Origin: a virus
Virus record (IMG/VR): IMGVR_UViG_3300042350_003018
Location: 1-30,135 of that record
Length of the DNA stretch: 30,135 bases
Reading direction: 5' to 3' (one strand)
In this document: piece by piece, positions 11,577 through 19,688 of the stretch
Numbering within the stretch: the first letter of the stretch is position 1
Layout: every line of letters starts with the position of its first letter
Position numbers and translations under genes: made by a program
The notes under the pieces: generated by a model
What the model saw: the letters and a program-made list of their open reading frames with translations, nothing else
What the model was told of the DNA's origin: nothing
Databases searched by the model: none

Positions 11577-12151
11577 GTCCACATCGGACCACACGCCCAT
11601 CCAACTAAAACTTTACGAATACCAGAAGTAACTGGCAAAACTCTATGGCTAATTAATGATGGAAAGACAAGCATATCTCCTTTATTCAATTCCATAGTTT
11701 CAGTTACTGGTTTATCTCCATGTAAAGATTGAAATTCAAAGGATCCACCTTCATAATCAGTTCCAACTTGATTTAACATCAAAGTCATCGATAATTTTCT
11801 GATGCTGCCATTTTCAAATTGCATCCAATCTGTATGCCAGGTATAGTGTTGATTAGTTTCATAAACAATATACTGAATTGGAACCATGCTATGAATAGAA
11901 AATCTCCAGAGAGATTTATTTGCCTTGATTAATTCTGAAAAAATAAAATTATTGACATAATCATCATTCAACACAGATACTCTGCAGTCTCTCACATCAT
12001 TCTTAAATGATTCTATATTCTCTTCGTGATTTTTAACCTTTCCTTCTTCCCAATTGGATTCTAGTGTATCGATGTATGCACTAATTTTATCAATTGTTCC
12101 AGCTGGCAACGATGCTTTTGCCCATATAGTTAATGGATTTGTAGAATTCAT
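11573..12151 (-). CDS. 2-oxoglutarate/Fe(II)-dependent hydroxylase (prolyl-hydroxylase-like)
   Basis: A 192-residue dioxygenase. The iron ligands are visible: His106 and Asp108 in YTWHTDWM, and His169 in SLISHRVLPV; Arg179 in GIRKVLVGW is placed to bind 2-oxoglutarate. Between them lie beta strands KLSMTLMLNQ and GGSFEFQS typical of the jelly-roll core of prolyl 4-hydroxylase/PKHD enzymes. Such enzymes hydroxylate proteins or small molecules; T4-like cyanophages often carry several, sometimes near fibre genes. Substrate not visible; a virion protein or a host protein are both possible. The start forms an ATGA overlap with the 105-residue gene. Confidence 0.92.
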   Translation of the reverse strand: MNSTNPLTIWAKASLPAGTIDKISAYIDTLESNWEEGKVKNHEENIESFKNDVRDCRVSVLNDDYVNNFIFSELIKANKSLWRFSIHSMVPIQYIVYETNQHYTWHTDWMQFENGSIRKLSMTLMLNQVGTDYEGGSFEFQSLHGDKPVTETMELNKGDMLVFPSLISHRVLPVTSGIRKVLVGWACGPMWT

Positions 12152-12465
12152 TCTTTTTCTTTCAAATCATTCAAATACTCTGAGTATCTTTCCATGTAAA
12201 GATCTTCAACTTCTGGTAACGGTGATCCAATTGATACTACAGAAGAGAAAGATACATCAAATTCAGTATCTGCTGATGCTCCCATCCATGCAAGATAATT
12301 CACATCAAATTTTGTTTGTCCATTTTCATCTGCATTTGGAATAACAATAATCTTATAGGGAAAATGAAACTTAAATCCTATGATATTATTATCTGTGTCA
12401 TACGAATGACTAACTTTACAGATTACTTCTTCTCCAGTAATCAACTTAATAATTTTTGTTTCCAT
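12148..12465 (-). CDS. Conserved cyanophage hypothetical protein, possible Sm-like fold
   Basis: A 105-residue protein starting METKIIKLITGEEVICKVSH. The N-terminal pattern 'KLITGEEVICKV' and later SVVSIGSPLPEVEDLY resemble a common cyanophage family whose predicted fold is a short Sm-like beta barrel (family knowledge, not proven here). A hydrophobic block NYLAWMGAS lies in the middle. It is coupled to the oxygenase gene by ATGA and separated from the glutaredoxin by 16 AT-rich bases. RNA binding would be a guess. Confidence 0.7.
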   Translation of the reverse strand: METKIIKLITGEEVICKVSHSYDTDNNIIGFKFHFPYKIIVIPNADENGQTKFDVNYLAWMGASADTEFDVSFSSVVSIGSPLPEVEDLYMERYSEYLNDLKEKE

Positions 12466-12481
12466 AATAATAAATTATAAT

Positions 12482-12736
12482 TTAATCTTTTTTGGGTGCT
12501 ATTACTAATCCTTCTTTTAATAACATTACTGCAACATCGGCAACAGTTTGATATTGTCTGCCATCAATTACAGTAAAGGGAGCTCCTTTTACCTGTGGAT
12601 ATTCTGCCATAAATTGATCGACAGGAATATCTTGTCCTACGACACATTCATCCCACTCAAGGTTTGCTCTTTTAAGCAAAGTTTTTAAATGAGCACAATA
12701 AGAACATCCAGGGGATGTATAAATTTTAATTTTCAT
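12482..12736 (-). CDS. Glutaredoxin
   Basis: An 84-residue classical glutaredoxin. Seen: first strand KIKIYTSPGC with the dithiol active site CSYC (residues 11-14), helix AHLKTLLKRANLEW, GAPFTVIDG (50-58) with the conserved cis-proline position, and a final helix VADVAVMLLKEGL. It would reduce disulfides using glutathione, typically to support ribonucleotide reductase during phage DNA synthesis. It overlaps the 114-residue gene by 11 bp. T4-like phages commonly carry one. Confidence 0.95.
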   Translation of the reverse strand: MKIKIYTSPGCSYCAHLKTLLKRANLEWDECVVGQDIPVDQFMAEYPQVKGAPFTVIDGRQYQTVADVAVMLLKEGLVIAPKKD

Positions 12737-13070
12737 AAATTACGCTATCCGCATCTACAACACGACAGTGGAAATAATATTCATCCGAAAGATCTCCCAA
12801 CTGTTCTCTTGTTGGGAACCAAGATTTAGCATTAATTATAGCAGAATCTGACGTAGAAAATTTAATGATATTATCTTTACCAGTTTTGATGATCAAGGTT
12901 AGATCTTCTGGTAAAAATTCTTCGTAATATTCATAAACTCTTTTTTTCAATTCGCTATCTTCACATAGATCTAGTTTTGTGTTTGTAAAGTATACATAGA
13001 CACAATTATTTTTTTCGGAACTATCGTAAAGAATATCCAGTATATCTAAAGAATTGAAAACTTCAATCAT
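12726..13070 (-). CDS. Hypothetical protein (114 aa)
   Basis: Starts MIEVFNSLDILDILYDSSEK, then strands VYVYFTNTKLDLC and TLIIKTGKDNIIKFSTSDSA, and the end HCRVVDADSVIYEN. Probably a mixed alpha/beta soluble protein. Coupled by ATGA to the upstream chaperone-domain gene and overlapping the glutaredoxin gene by 11 bp. AT-rich codon use like its neighbours. No family recognised. Confidence 0.75.
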   Translation of the reverse strand: MIEVFNSLDILDILYDSSEKNNCVYVYFTNTKLDLCEDSELKKRVYEYYEEFLPEDLTLIIKTGKDNIIKFSTSDSAIINAKSWFPTREQLGDLSDEYYFHCRVVDADSVIYEN

Positions 13071-13942
13071 GAGTTATTTTCCTCCATTTCTGCTATTTGC
13101 ATCAATAAATTATCAACTGCTTCTTCTGACTGATCTTCTGACCATGGACTATTTTTGTTAGGAGCTGTCAGATATTCTCTGTATGCCTTATAGTTTAATG
13201 GATTGGCAACAGATTGTCTGAGCATTAGATATTTAACAATTCTTTCCCTGAAGTTATTAATGTAATAACCAGATAATTTAATGTAATGATCTGTAGACTC
13301 AAGATATTCTGATTTATCAGGAGAATTATCTTTATAAAATATCATCCAATCAAATGGGGACATGGGGAAACGAACGTCAATAGGTTCATTAAATTCTTCG
13401 ATCTGTGGAATATTTCGTAACGCCTGTCTATATTTAATCCAAAGAGGTTTATCTTCTTCTGAAACTGGACTGTCTGGTAACATAGTCCAATCCGAATCTT
13501 CAAGTAAAAAGTTTCTAACTAGACGAATTCCAAACCAACTAATATTTCTTGTTTCATAATATGCGTCTGATAAATCTTTTTGAAAACTTTCCTTCTCGAT
13601 GCTATCCATCAGATAGAAAGCTTCTTTCAATTTCTCAAAAATTGTTTTCCCTTCTGCTATGTCAGGGGATTCCATTTCATAATCTTTCCATTCATACTCG
13701 TTAGTAGTAAAATTCTTTACGAACTTTCTTCTTTTAGCATGAAAGGCTCCAGTATCGTAGTAATTTAGCTGGATTAATTTGTCCTTATCGGTATCCCAAT
13801 TAGGATATAGTAACGGACCAATATGTTCCGTCCAATAAGTGTGAGTTATTTCTCTTTCGATTCCCTTATAATTTACAATTTTTTGAATTGAATTCAATTG
13901 CAAAATTAGTTTAGGAACATAAGATTCTGTTACGATACTCAT
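13067..13942 (-). CDS. Tail-assembly-chaperone-domain protein
   Basis: A 291-residue protein directly after the fibre genes. Residues about 136-195 match the phage tail assembly chaperone domain (PF16778-like): RLVRNFLLEDSDWTMLPDSP then PLWIKYRQALRNIPQ and a final FPMSPFDW, with the hallmark 'R..LL..SDWT..PD.P....W..YRQALR.I'. The domain is known from proteins next to tail-fibre genes in many phages. The first 130 residues start MSIVTESYVPKLILQLNSIQ and the last 95 have no family I know. Likely helps fold or attach the collar-domain fibre proteins. Coupled to the downstream gene by ATGA; 9-bp gap to the fibre gene upstream. Confidence 0.85.
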   Translation of the reverse strand: MSIVTESYVPKLILQLNSIQKIVNYKGIEREITHTYWTEHIGPLLYPNWDTDKDKLIQLNYYDTGAFHAKRRKFVKNFTTNEYEWKDYEMESPDIAEGKTIFEKLKEAFYLMDSIEKESFQKDLSDAYYETRNISWFGIRLVRNFLLEDSDWTMLPDSPVSEEDKPLWIKYRQALRNIPQIEEFNEPIDVRFPMSPFDWMIFYKDNSPDKSEYLESTDHYIKLSGYYINNFRERIVKYLMLRQSVANPLNYKAYREYLTAPNKNSPWSEDQSEEAVDNLLMQIAEMEENNS

Positions 13943-13951
13943 GATTTTAGG

Positions 13952-16900
13952 TTAGAATGCCTTTATCAAGTATTTAGTCAAGGCATATGGTTCCAATAAT
14001 GGTATGCTTCTAACTGGATCTAATGCTGGTGTTGGATTTAGTGGTGTACCAGCAGTAAGAGTAAACGTCATATCATTTACTTCAATACCAGCAGTATATG
14101 GAGAATTTTGTGATCCCTCAATAATATAAACTAGTTCACGATTTTCACTTGAGATTTCACCTGGAGTTGATATAAATCTTTGTTCCGTTGCAAAGTCATA
14201 ATAATAAAGGAATTCACAAATTCCATAATGATCATTATTACCACCATTATCATTAGATACGTTTGGTGTTATTCTTTTTTGAACTATCTTAAATCTGGTT
14301 CCAGGAGCTCTAGCATCTTCTGGTAGATTTAAAGTATAAGTATACCACAGAGTTGCAGTATCTCCAGAACCAGTTCCATCATAATTATTAGCAATATCTG
14401 TATCAGAAGGTCTGGGAACTAATATTCCAATAAAATTGGTGGTCTCTGGGAAATTTAGAGTTGAATCTGTATTGTAATACAGAAGCAATTCATCACCGCT
14501 ATCATCTGGTCTTTCTCCACCGTTAATATTATTTCCTCTGGCACACTTAACTCCAAACTCTTTAACTGTGGTTGTATCTACACCAGTAACAATAATAAAT
14601 CTTTCGAGTTCTGGACCACCAAACTTAACATATCTAGTATATGCTGTAGAACTACCAGCAACAAGACTAATACCTGTTACAACGCCACTAGAGTTTATGA
14701 CCGTTGTTGCTTTGGTTCCAGCGCCAGCTCCACCCAAAAATCTAACCGTAGGGGCAGAAACATATCCACTTCCGCCATTTCCAAGAGCAACGCCAGTAAT
14801 CACCGATCCAGAAACTGTACAAGAAGCAGTTGCTCCAGAACCAGTTTGTTGTCCCTGAGCAAGAATTTGAACAACTGGTGCTTGTGTGGTAGGTAATTTA
14901 AATCCACCAGCTGTTCCAATTCCAGTTCCACTACTATAAATTTCTATTCCACTAGATGCCTTTATAACAACATCACCAACTGTTAAATCACTATTTCCAC
15001 CACTTTCACCCAGTAATTTTTTCGTAACTAGTTTTACATATCCATTTGATGCTTGATCTGATGTTGTAGCATTTGCTACTTCATTCCAAGTAGAAACACC
15101 ATCAGTTACAAGTCTGTTAAGACTTGATGTAACTCCAGTAGCACCAGTTCCAACAGTAATGGTAACAGAAGAAGCAGCAGATGCTGTTAAAACTGATGAT
15201 GGAATTTCAAATCTAGTATAAGCACCAGCTCCCCCACCACCAGCTGCTGAAGACCAGAAACTTCTATTTTCACGAACAGTAGCTACAACTCTACCATCAG
15301 AGTAGATAGAATTACCACTAGAGACAAGATCAAAATAATTTGTTCTGTAGCTACTCAATCCTCTGGCACCGCCATATCCACCACCGTGACCACCAGCTCC
15401 ACCACCGCCGCCACCAGGACCACCAGCAGATCCAGCACCATCTCCACCACCTTGAGCGTTTCCAGTTTGAGCGGACGTTCCAACGCCGCCACCGCCGCCA
15501 CCGCCGCCACCTCCAGTACAACCGTAGTTTCCTCCAGCTCCACCAGCACCAGTAAATAGTGATTCGTTTACTCCTTGAACACCATCATTAATAGCATTAC
15601 CAGTTGCATCGTCTCCACAAGCTCCTTCGCCAGCGCCACCGCCGCCACCGCCGCCTCCAGCGCCTGCAACTAATTGACCAGTAGCAGTAAAGAGAATTGT
15701 TGATGCACCACCGCCGCCACCATTTTGTAAGTATCCAGCACCACCAGGACCACCACTTCCAGTTGCATCATAAGTTGATGTGGCAGTTCCCCTACTACTT
15801 CTACCACCTTGTCCAGGATAAGCAGTAAAAGATCCACCAATTACACTATTACCATCTGGTCTTACAGATAATCTAAAAAACTTTCCAGGATTTCCTCTGC
15901 CAGTTACACAACCACCAGCATTTGTGCTGTATTGTCCAACTCCAGTTGTATATGATCCACCGTAGTTATCGCAGTTAACTCCAGTGGCACCATACATATC
16001 AATATATGCAGCTATAACTTTATATTTTGCTGCATCAGCACTTGCCATTTGGAAAGAACCTGTATTTGGATATGCTACAGTTGCAACTTCTCTATCCAAT
16101 TGAGATGCAACAGCAAGAAATCTTCCTAGACTACCAGAACCATAAAGTCCAGAAGATCCTGGTTGACCTTCCCATGGAGTATTTGTTTGTGTAAATGGTG
16201 CTGTTGGAGGTCCAGTATAGATGCCATTCCAGAATTTTCCAGAAGCACCTTGCCCACCAACAGCTTCTGTGGTTTGCTTGCTATTAATGACAGTTATTGC
16301 GCTAGCATATGTTCCAGAATAAGTAAGTGCTCCACCGTTTCCTCCAGCACCACCAGACTCCAAATAAGGAGCACTACCAGGAATTACGTTTTCTGGAACT
16401 GCACCACCACCTCTACCACCACCAGCAGTAACAACCAAATTAGAACTATTACCTAAAGTTACAACAGTATCTCCACCATTAGCACCAGTTGTTGTCCAAA
16501 CTCCACCAGATCCGCCTGCACCATATGCTTCAATTTCCAACGCAGTAACTCCAGCGGGAATTGAGAAAGTTTGTGTTCCTGGATTAGCATATATGTAATT
16601 AAAAGTTTCATAAATTGGTGTTCCACCAATAGTGACTGTTCTTCCACCAATCACAGAGCTCTCAACAAATGTTTTTGACAAAGGTTGAGCTGTATCAGTC
16701 ACATCAATAAATCTTCCAGAAGGACCAGATCCATAATAATTTCCGTTTGTCTTAATACTACCAGGACCAGTATCTCCACCCTGCCAATTGTATATGTCAT
16801 AACTGGAAACGTTATTTCCTGGAATTCTTCTCTTACTCAAAGCATGTGAGTGAGTTAATTTCAAACCATTTGGTGGAGAAAATCCAGCAAGTCTTCCATT

Positions 16901-17650
16901 TCTATTTCTATAACTTGATAGATATGGATCCTCATTTCCTCCAGATGGGAATCCTTGAATCCCTGGTGCTTCTGAGTGTAGTAAGTAGTGATTATGCTGT
17001 GGTACACCATCTAGATCGGAATCTCCAAGAAGGACTTTAACTTGTTGCTGTCCTATGACACTACCTGGAATTGTTCCAATAACATTAGTATATCCAGTTG
17101 TTCTTATGTTACCAAGATCAAAATAACCTTTTTGTGTATCCTTAGAAAAATACCAAGATCCACCAGTAGCTCGTACTGCCATCTCAATATTTCCAATTGT
17201 TGGAGTACCAGAACCATAAACTGGACCATATCCAACTAATTTTTTGGCGAGAAGATCAGGAACTCTAAAAGTTCCCATCGTTGGATCAGGCCAAAACTCA
17301 AAAACATTATCCCTAGTTACATCTGTCCTTGGTGTTCCACCGTAGTCATTTCCAATCACAGAATATAGTAGAGGATAATCACTTATTTTATATTCAGAAC
17401 CATCACAATAAAGATAACCATAATACTGATAATCTGGATTATTTTCTGGTTGTGCATTTCCAGTTTGAGTGGAATAATAAGTAGCACCATTTAAAGGAGT
17501 CTGAGATGGTATAAATTGCGAGTCAAAAGATTTTTTGTTTGGTTTAGTTTTAAGAACATTAATAATACTACCAACAGAAACCATATCAGGACCGACTTCC
17601 TGATAATAATGTTTTCTCTTATTTCTATAGATCGGATTCTGTGCTGGCAT
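13952..17650 (-). CDS. Glycine-rich collar-domain tail fibre/adhesin protein
   Basis: A 1232-residue virion protein. The N-terminal part contains a phage tail collar domain at about residues 40-140 (GYLYCDGSEYKISDYPLLYS, GNDYGG, TFRVPDLLAKKLVGYG). A second low-complexity region of about 450 residues is very rich in glycine, with runs such as GGGGGGGGGG and GGHGGGYGGARG. A later module carries INGGERPDDSGDELLLYYN, shared with the 676-residue protein. The last residues are EPYALTKYLIKAF. Poly-glycine sandwich domains are known in the distal adhesins of some T4-like phages (S16 gp38 type), so this may be the host-contact protein. Exact placement on the virion is inference. 9-bp gap to the chaperone gene. 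Confidence 0.9.
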   Translation of the reverse strand: MPAQNPIYRNKRKHYYQEVGPDMVSVGSIINVLKTKPNKKSFDSQFIPSQTPLNGATYYSTQTGNAQPENNPDYQYYGYLYCDGSEYKISDYPLLYSVIGNDYGGTPRTDVTRDNVFEFWPDPTMGTFRVPDLLAKKLVGYGPVYGSGTPTIGNIEMAVRATGGSWYFSKDTQKGYFDLGNIRTTGYTNVIGTIPGSVIGQQQVKVLLGDSDLDGVPQHNHYLLHSEAPGIQGFPSGGNEDPYLSSYRNRNGRLAGFSPPNGLKLTHSHALSKRRIPGNNVSSYDIYNWQGGDTGPGSIKTNGNYYGSGPSGRFIDVTDTAQPLSKTFVESSVIGGRTVTIGGTPIYETFNYIYANPGTQTFSIPAGVTALEIEAYGAGGSGGVWTTTGANGGDTVVTLGNSSNLVVTAGGGRGGGAVPENVIPGSAPYLESGGAGGNGGALTYSGTYASAITVINSKQTTEAVGGQGASGKFWNGIYTGPPTAPFTQTNTPWEGQPGSSGLYGSGSLGRFLAVASQLDREVATVAYPNTGSFQMASADAAKYKVIAAYIDMYGATGVNCDNYGGSYTTGVGQYSTNAGGCVTGRGNPGKFFRLSVRPDGNSVIGGSFTAYPGQGGRSSRGTATSTYDATGSGGPGGAGYLQNGGGGGASTILFTATGQLVAGAGGGGGGGGAGEGACGDDATGNAINDGVQGVNESLFTGAGGAGGNYGCTGGGGGGGGGGVGTSAQTGNAQGGGDGAGSAGGPGGGGGGAGGHGGGYGGARGLSSYRTNYFDLVSSGNSIYSDGRVVATVRENRSFWSSAAGGGGAGAYTRFEIPSSVLTASAASSVTITVGTGATGVTSSLNRLVTDGVSTWNEVANATTSDQASNGYVKLVTKKLLGESGGNSDLTVGDVVIKASSGIEIYSSGTGIGTAGGFKLPTTQAPVVQILAQGQQTGSGATASCTVSGSVITGVALGNGGSGYVSAPTVRFLGGAGAGTKATTVINSSGVVTGISLVAGSSTAYTRYVKFGGPELERFIIVTGVDTTTVKEFGVKCARGNNINGGERPDDSGDELLLYYNTDSTLNFPETTNFIGILVPRPSDTDIANNYDGTGSGDTATLWYTYTLNLPEDARAPGTRFKIVQKRITPNVSNDNGGNNDHYGICEFLYYYDFATEQRFISTPGEISSENRELVYIIEGSQNSPYTAGIEVNDMTFTLTAGTPLNPTPALDPVRSIPLLEPYALTKYLIKAF
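15224..15760 (-). repeat. Glycine-codon low-complexity repeats
   Basis: Irregular tandem CCGCCA/CCACCA units (plus strand) encoding poly-glycine tracts in the 1232-residue fibre gene. Densest at about 15370-15545 and 15620-15665. Locally raises GC inside an AT-rich gene. Confidence 0.85.
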
Positions 17651-17657
17651 GGTTATA

Positions 17658-19688
17658 CTAAGTTTTTATTAAATATTCAACAACAATAAATGGTGACGTA
17701 GCTACATCTATAGATGCTATAGTAGATGGAGTTAGCTGTAACGTAGTATTTAGATTGTCTGGTTCAATCAAAGTAGCATTAGTGACGATGGAGAAAACTG
17801 GAGTTCCTCTAGTAACTTCAATTTTATGATCATGTATTGTTGGATCTCCATCCAAATCAACTTCCTGAACTTCAGAATAAACATTAGTTGCTTGTGGATA
17901 AACTTCAGATGATGTAATATAGGAATTAATTGGTAAAACATCATCTAAAGGAAGACCTTTCCAGTCAACTGGAAATTCTGCTGCTGGATATCTAAAAGTT
18001 TCTTTCGCTGTTCCAGTATTAGGCCAAGGGCAGCGATCACATACACCAAATCCAAAAGCGCCACAACTACCAGCAAAAGAAGTATAATCGTTGTATCGTG
18101 TTCCTTCAATACCAAACCAATTCTGAGTCAGATCATAAGTAACTCCATCTTTCAATAAGCAATAGCATCGCAAATCATCAAAAGAACAACCAGTATTACA
18201 GAAGTTGTATCGTTGAATAACTTCTGTTGCAACAACAGCTGGATTTGTATCTTGAACCTCTGATCCAGCAAGGTTTCCAGATGCCATAGCCCAGCAAGCA
18301 GGTTGTCCACTACCAGGAGAATTATTATTTGGATCTCTTGCTTTTGTGGCATTCAACCAAGAATTTATATTGATTGTACTGGCAGATTTAAAGTAATTAA
18401 TTCCAGCTGGAGTGTCATTTAGATTTCCACTTAATGTTGGATCATTTGTAAATCCACCAGATAAACCAATTCTAACAACACCAGCCATGTCGTATGCGTT
18501 TGGTACATTAAGAGCCTGAGTTACGGTTCCTTGTTCATCTCCTGCAGGATCAGTTGGGTTTAAAGTTATATTTCCATTCGCATCAGTTCCTCTTGCTCTA
18601 ACAATTTGTTCTAGTGTAATTCTAAAAGTTCCAGTTCTATACTGCTCTGGTATTGTTAAACTCTGGTCTCTCCAGTTAGCATACTGAGAATCATAGCTAC
18701 TCAATCCCAATCCAGATTCTTGTCTTGCTGGTAGAAGTGGACCAGAACTTTTTGTTCCATCTGGCCAAATAACATATATGCCTTCACCTGGGTTATTTGG
18801 TCTTTCTCCACCATTTGCATCATTACCAACAATAGAAGTAATTGTTATTAGAGTATTTCCATTTGTGTTAGTTAAATCAACAGAATATCTTCTAACTTCT
18901 GAAAATGCTCCAGCTCCACCAAAAGCAACATAACCAGATCCATAACCAGGACTAGCGAATCCTCCTGATTCTCCAGTACCACTACCATATCCAACAAATG
19001 CTGTACCGTTGTAACTAGGATTTAGCGATGGATCATTAACACTTATAATATTTTCTGGTAGAGGAACAACACCACCAGTAGCTCCACCCTTGTTTAATAA
19101 TCTAACTCTAGTAGTATTACTAAAGTGCATGTGAGGATGAATCTGAGCATTTTCAACCGCTTCTGGATCCGTTCTAGAATTAGTTCCCCAAGTCCATTTG
19201 GGTTTACCTTTTAATGGAATCGTTTGTGCAGGGACAATAAAACTTCCGCTATATGTGACAGTAGCAACAGATCCAACATTAGAAGAAATATCAACACCCA
19301 TTCCAGATCTTTTAATGAATGTGTTGTTTTTTGTCTGCTCAATTATATTGTTAAAAACTCCAGCATCACCACCAGAAACTGGTCTTGGAAATTTTGATCC
19401 TAAATCTGGCACAACAAATTCATCAGTACCAATTGTAATTACAGGATCTCCATTTTGATCTAGTTTTGCAAACTTACATGTTGGTCCAGTACCACAAACT
19501 TCTGCAAGTAATGGATAATCTGCAGCTTTATACTTTGATCCATCACATCTTAGATATCCAGCAGGAAGTACTTTTGCATTATCTATATTATTTGGATTAT
19601 TTGGAGACGCTACTTCAACTGGCCAAACAATGATGCTACCAGTTAGCGTTCCATACTTAGTTCTTTCTCGTGTGTAATGTACTGGCAT
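17658..19688 (-). CDS. Collar-domain tail fibre protein with Cys-rich insert (676 aa)
   Basis: Virion protein. An N-terminal collar-type domain spans about residues 12-110 (GSIIVWPVEVASPNNPNNID, then GYLRCDGSKYKAADYPLLAE and EFVVPDLGSKFPRP). The middle has NDANGGERPNNPGEGIYVIW, matching a module in the 1232-residue protein. Residues about 470-557 hold eight cysteines (QPACW, FCNTGC, RCYC, SCGAFGFGVCDRC). The end is SPFIVVEYLIKT. Likely a tail-fibre component next to the baseplate or tip. The start shares a base with the stop of the 520-residue gene (19688), fixing it by TGATG coupling; 7-bp gap to the next gene. Confidence 0.88.
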   Translation of the reverse strand: MPVHYTRERTKYGTLTGSIIVWPVEVASPNNPNNIDNAKVLPAGYLRCDGSKYKAADYPLLAEVCGTGPTCKFAKLDQNGDPVITIGTDEFVVPDLGSKFPRPVSGGDAGVFNNIIEQTKNNTFIKRSGMGVDISSNVGSVATVTYSGSFIVPAQTIPLKGKPKWTWGTNSRTDPEAVENAQIHPHMHFSNTTRVRLLNKGGATGGVVPLPENIISVNDPSLNPSYNGTAFVGYGSGTGESGGFASPGYGSGYVAFGGAGAFSEVRRYSVDLTNTNGNTLITITSIVGNDANGGERPNNPGEGIYVIWPDGTKSSGPLLPARQESGLGLSSYDSQYANWRDQSLTIPEQYRTGTFRITLEQIVRARGTDANGNITLNPTDPAGDEQGTVTQALNVPNAYDMAGVVRIGLSGGFTNDPTLSGNLNDTPAGINYFKSASTININSWLNATKARDPNNNSPGSGQPACWAMASGNLAGSEVQDTNPAVVATEVIQRYNFCNTGCSFDDLRCYCLLKDGVTYDLTQNWFGIEGTRYNDYTSFAGSCGAFGFGVCDRCPWPNTGTAKETFRYPAAEFPVDWKGLPLDDVLPINSYITSSEVYPQATNVYSEVQEVDLDGDPTIHDHKIEVTRGTPVFSIVTNATLIEPDNLNTTLQLTPSTIASIDVATSPFIVVEYLIKT

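Noticed and set aside
15340-15555. Open frames on both strands in the Gly-rich region (His/Arg-rich and Val/Leu-rich)
   Set aside because: They are shadows of the CCGCCA-type repeats and have no independent support.
15360-15760. Possible CRISPR-like repeat array
   Set aside because: The units are 3-6 bp glycine codon repeats without spacers; they stay in the frame of the fibre gene.
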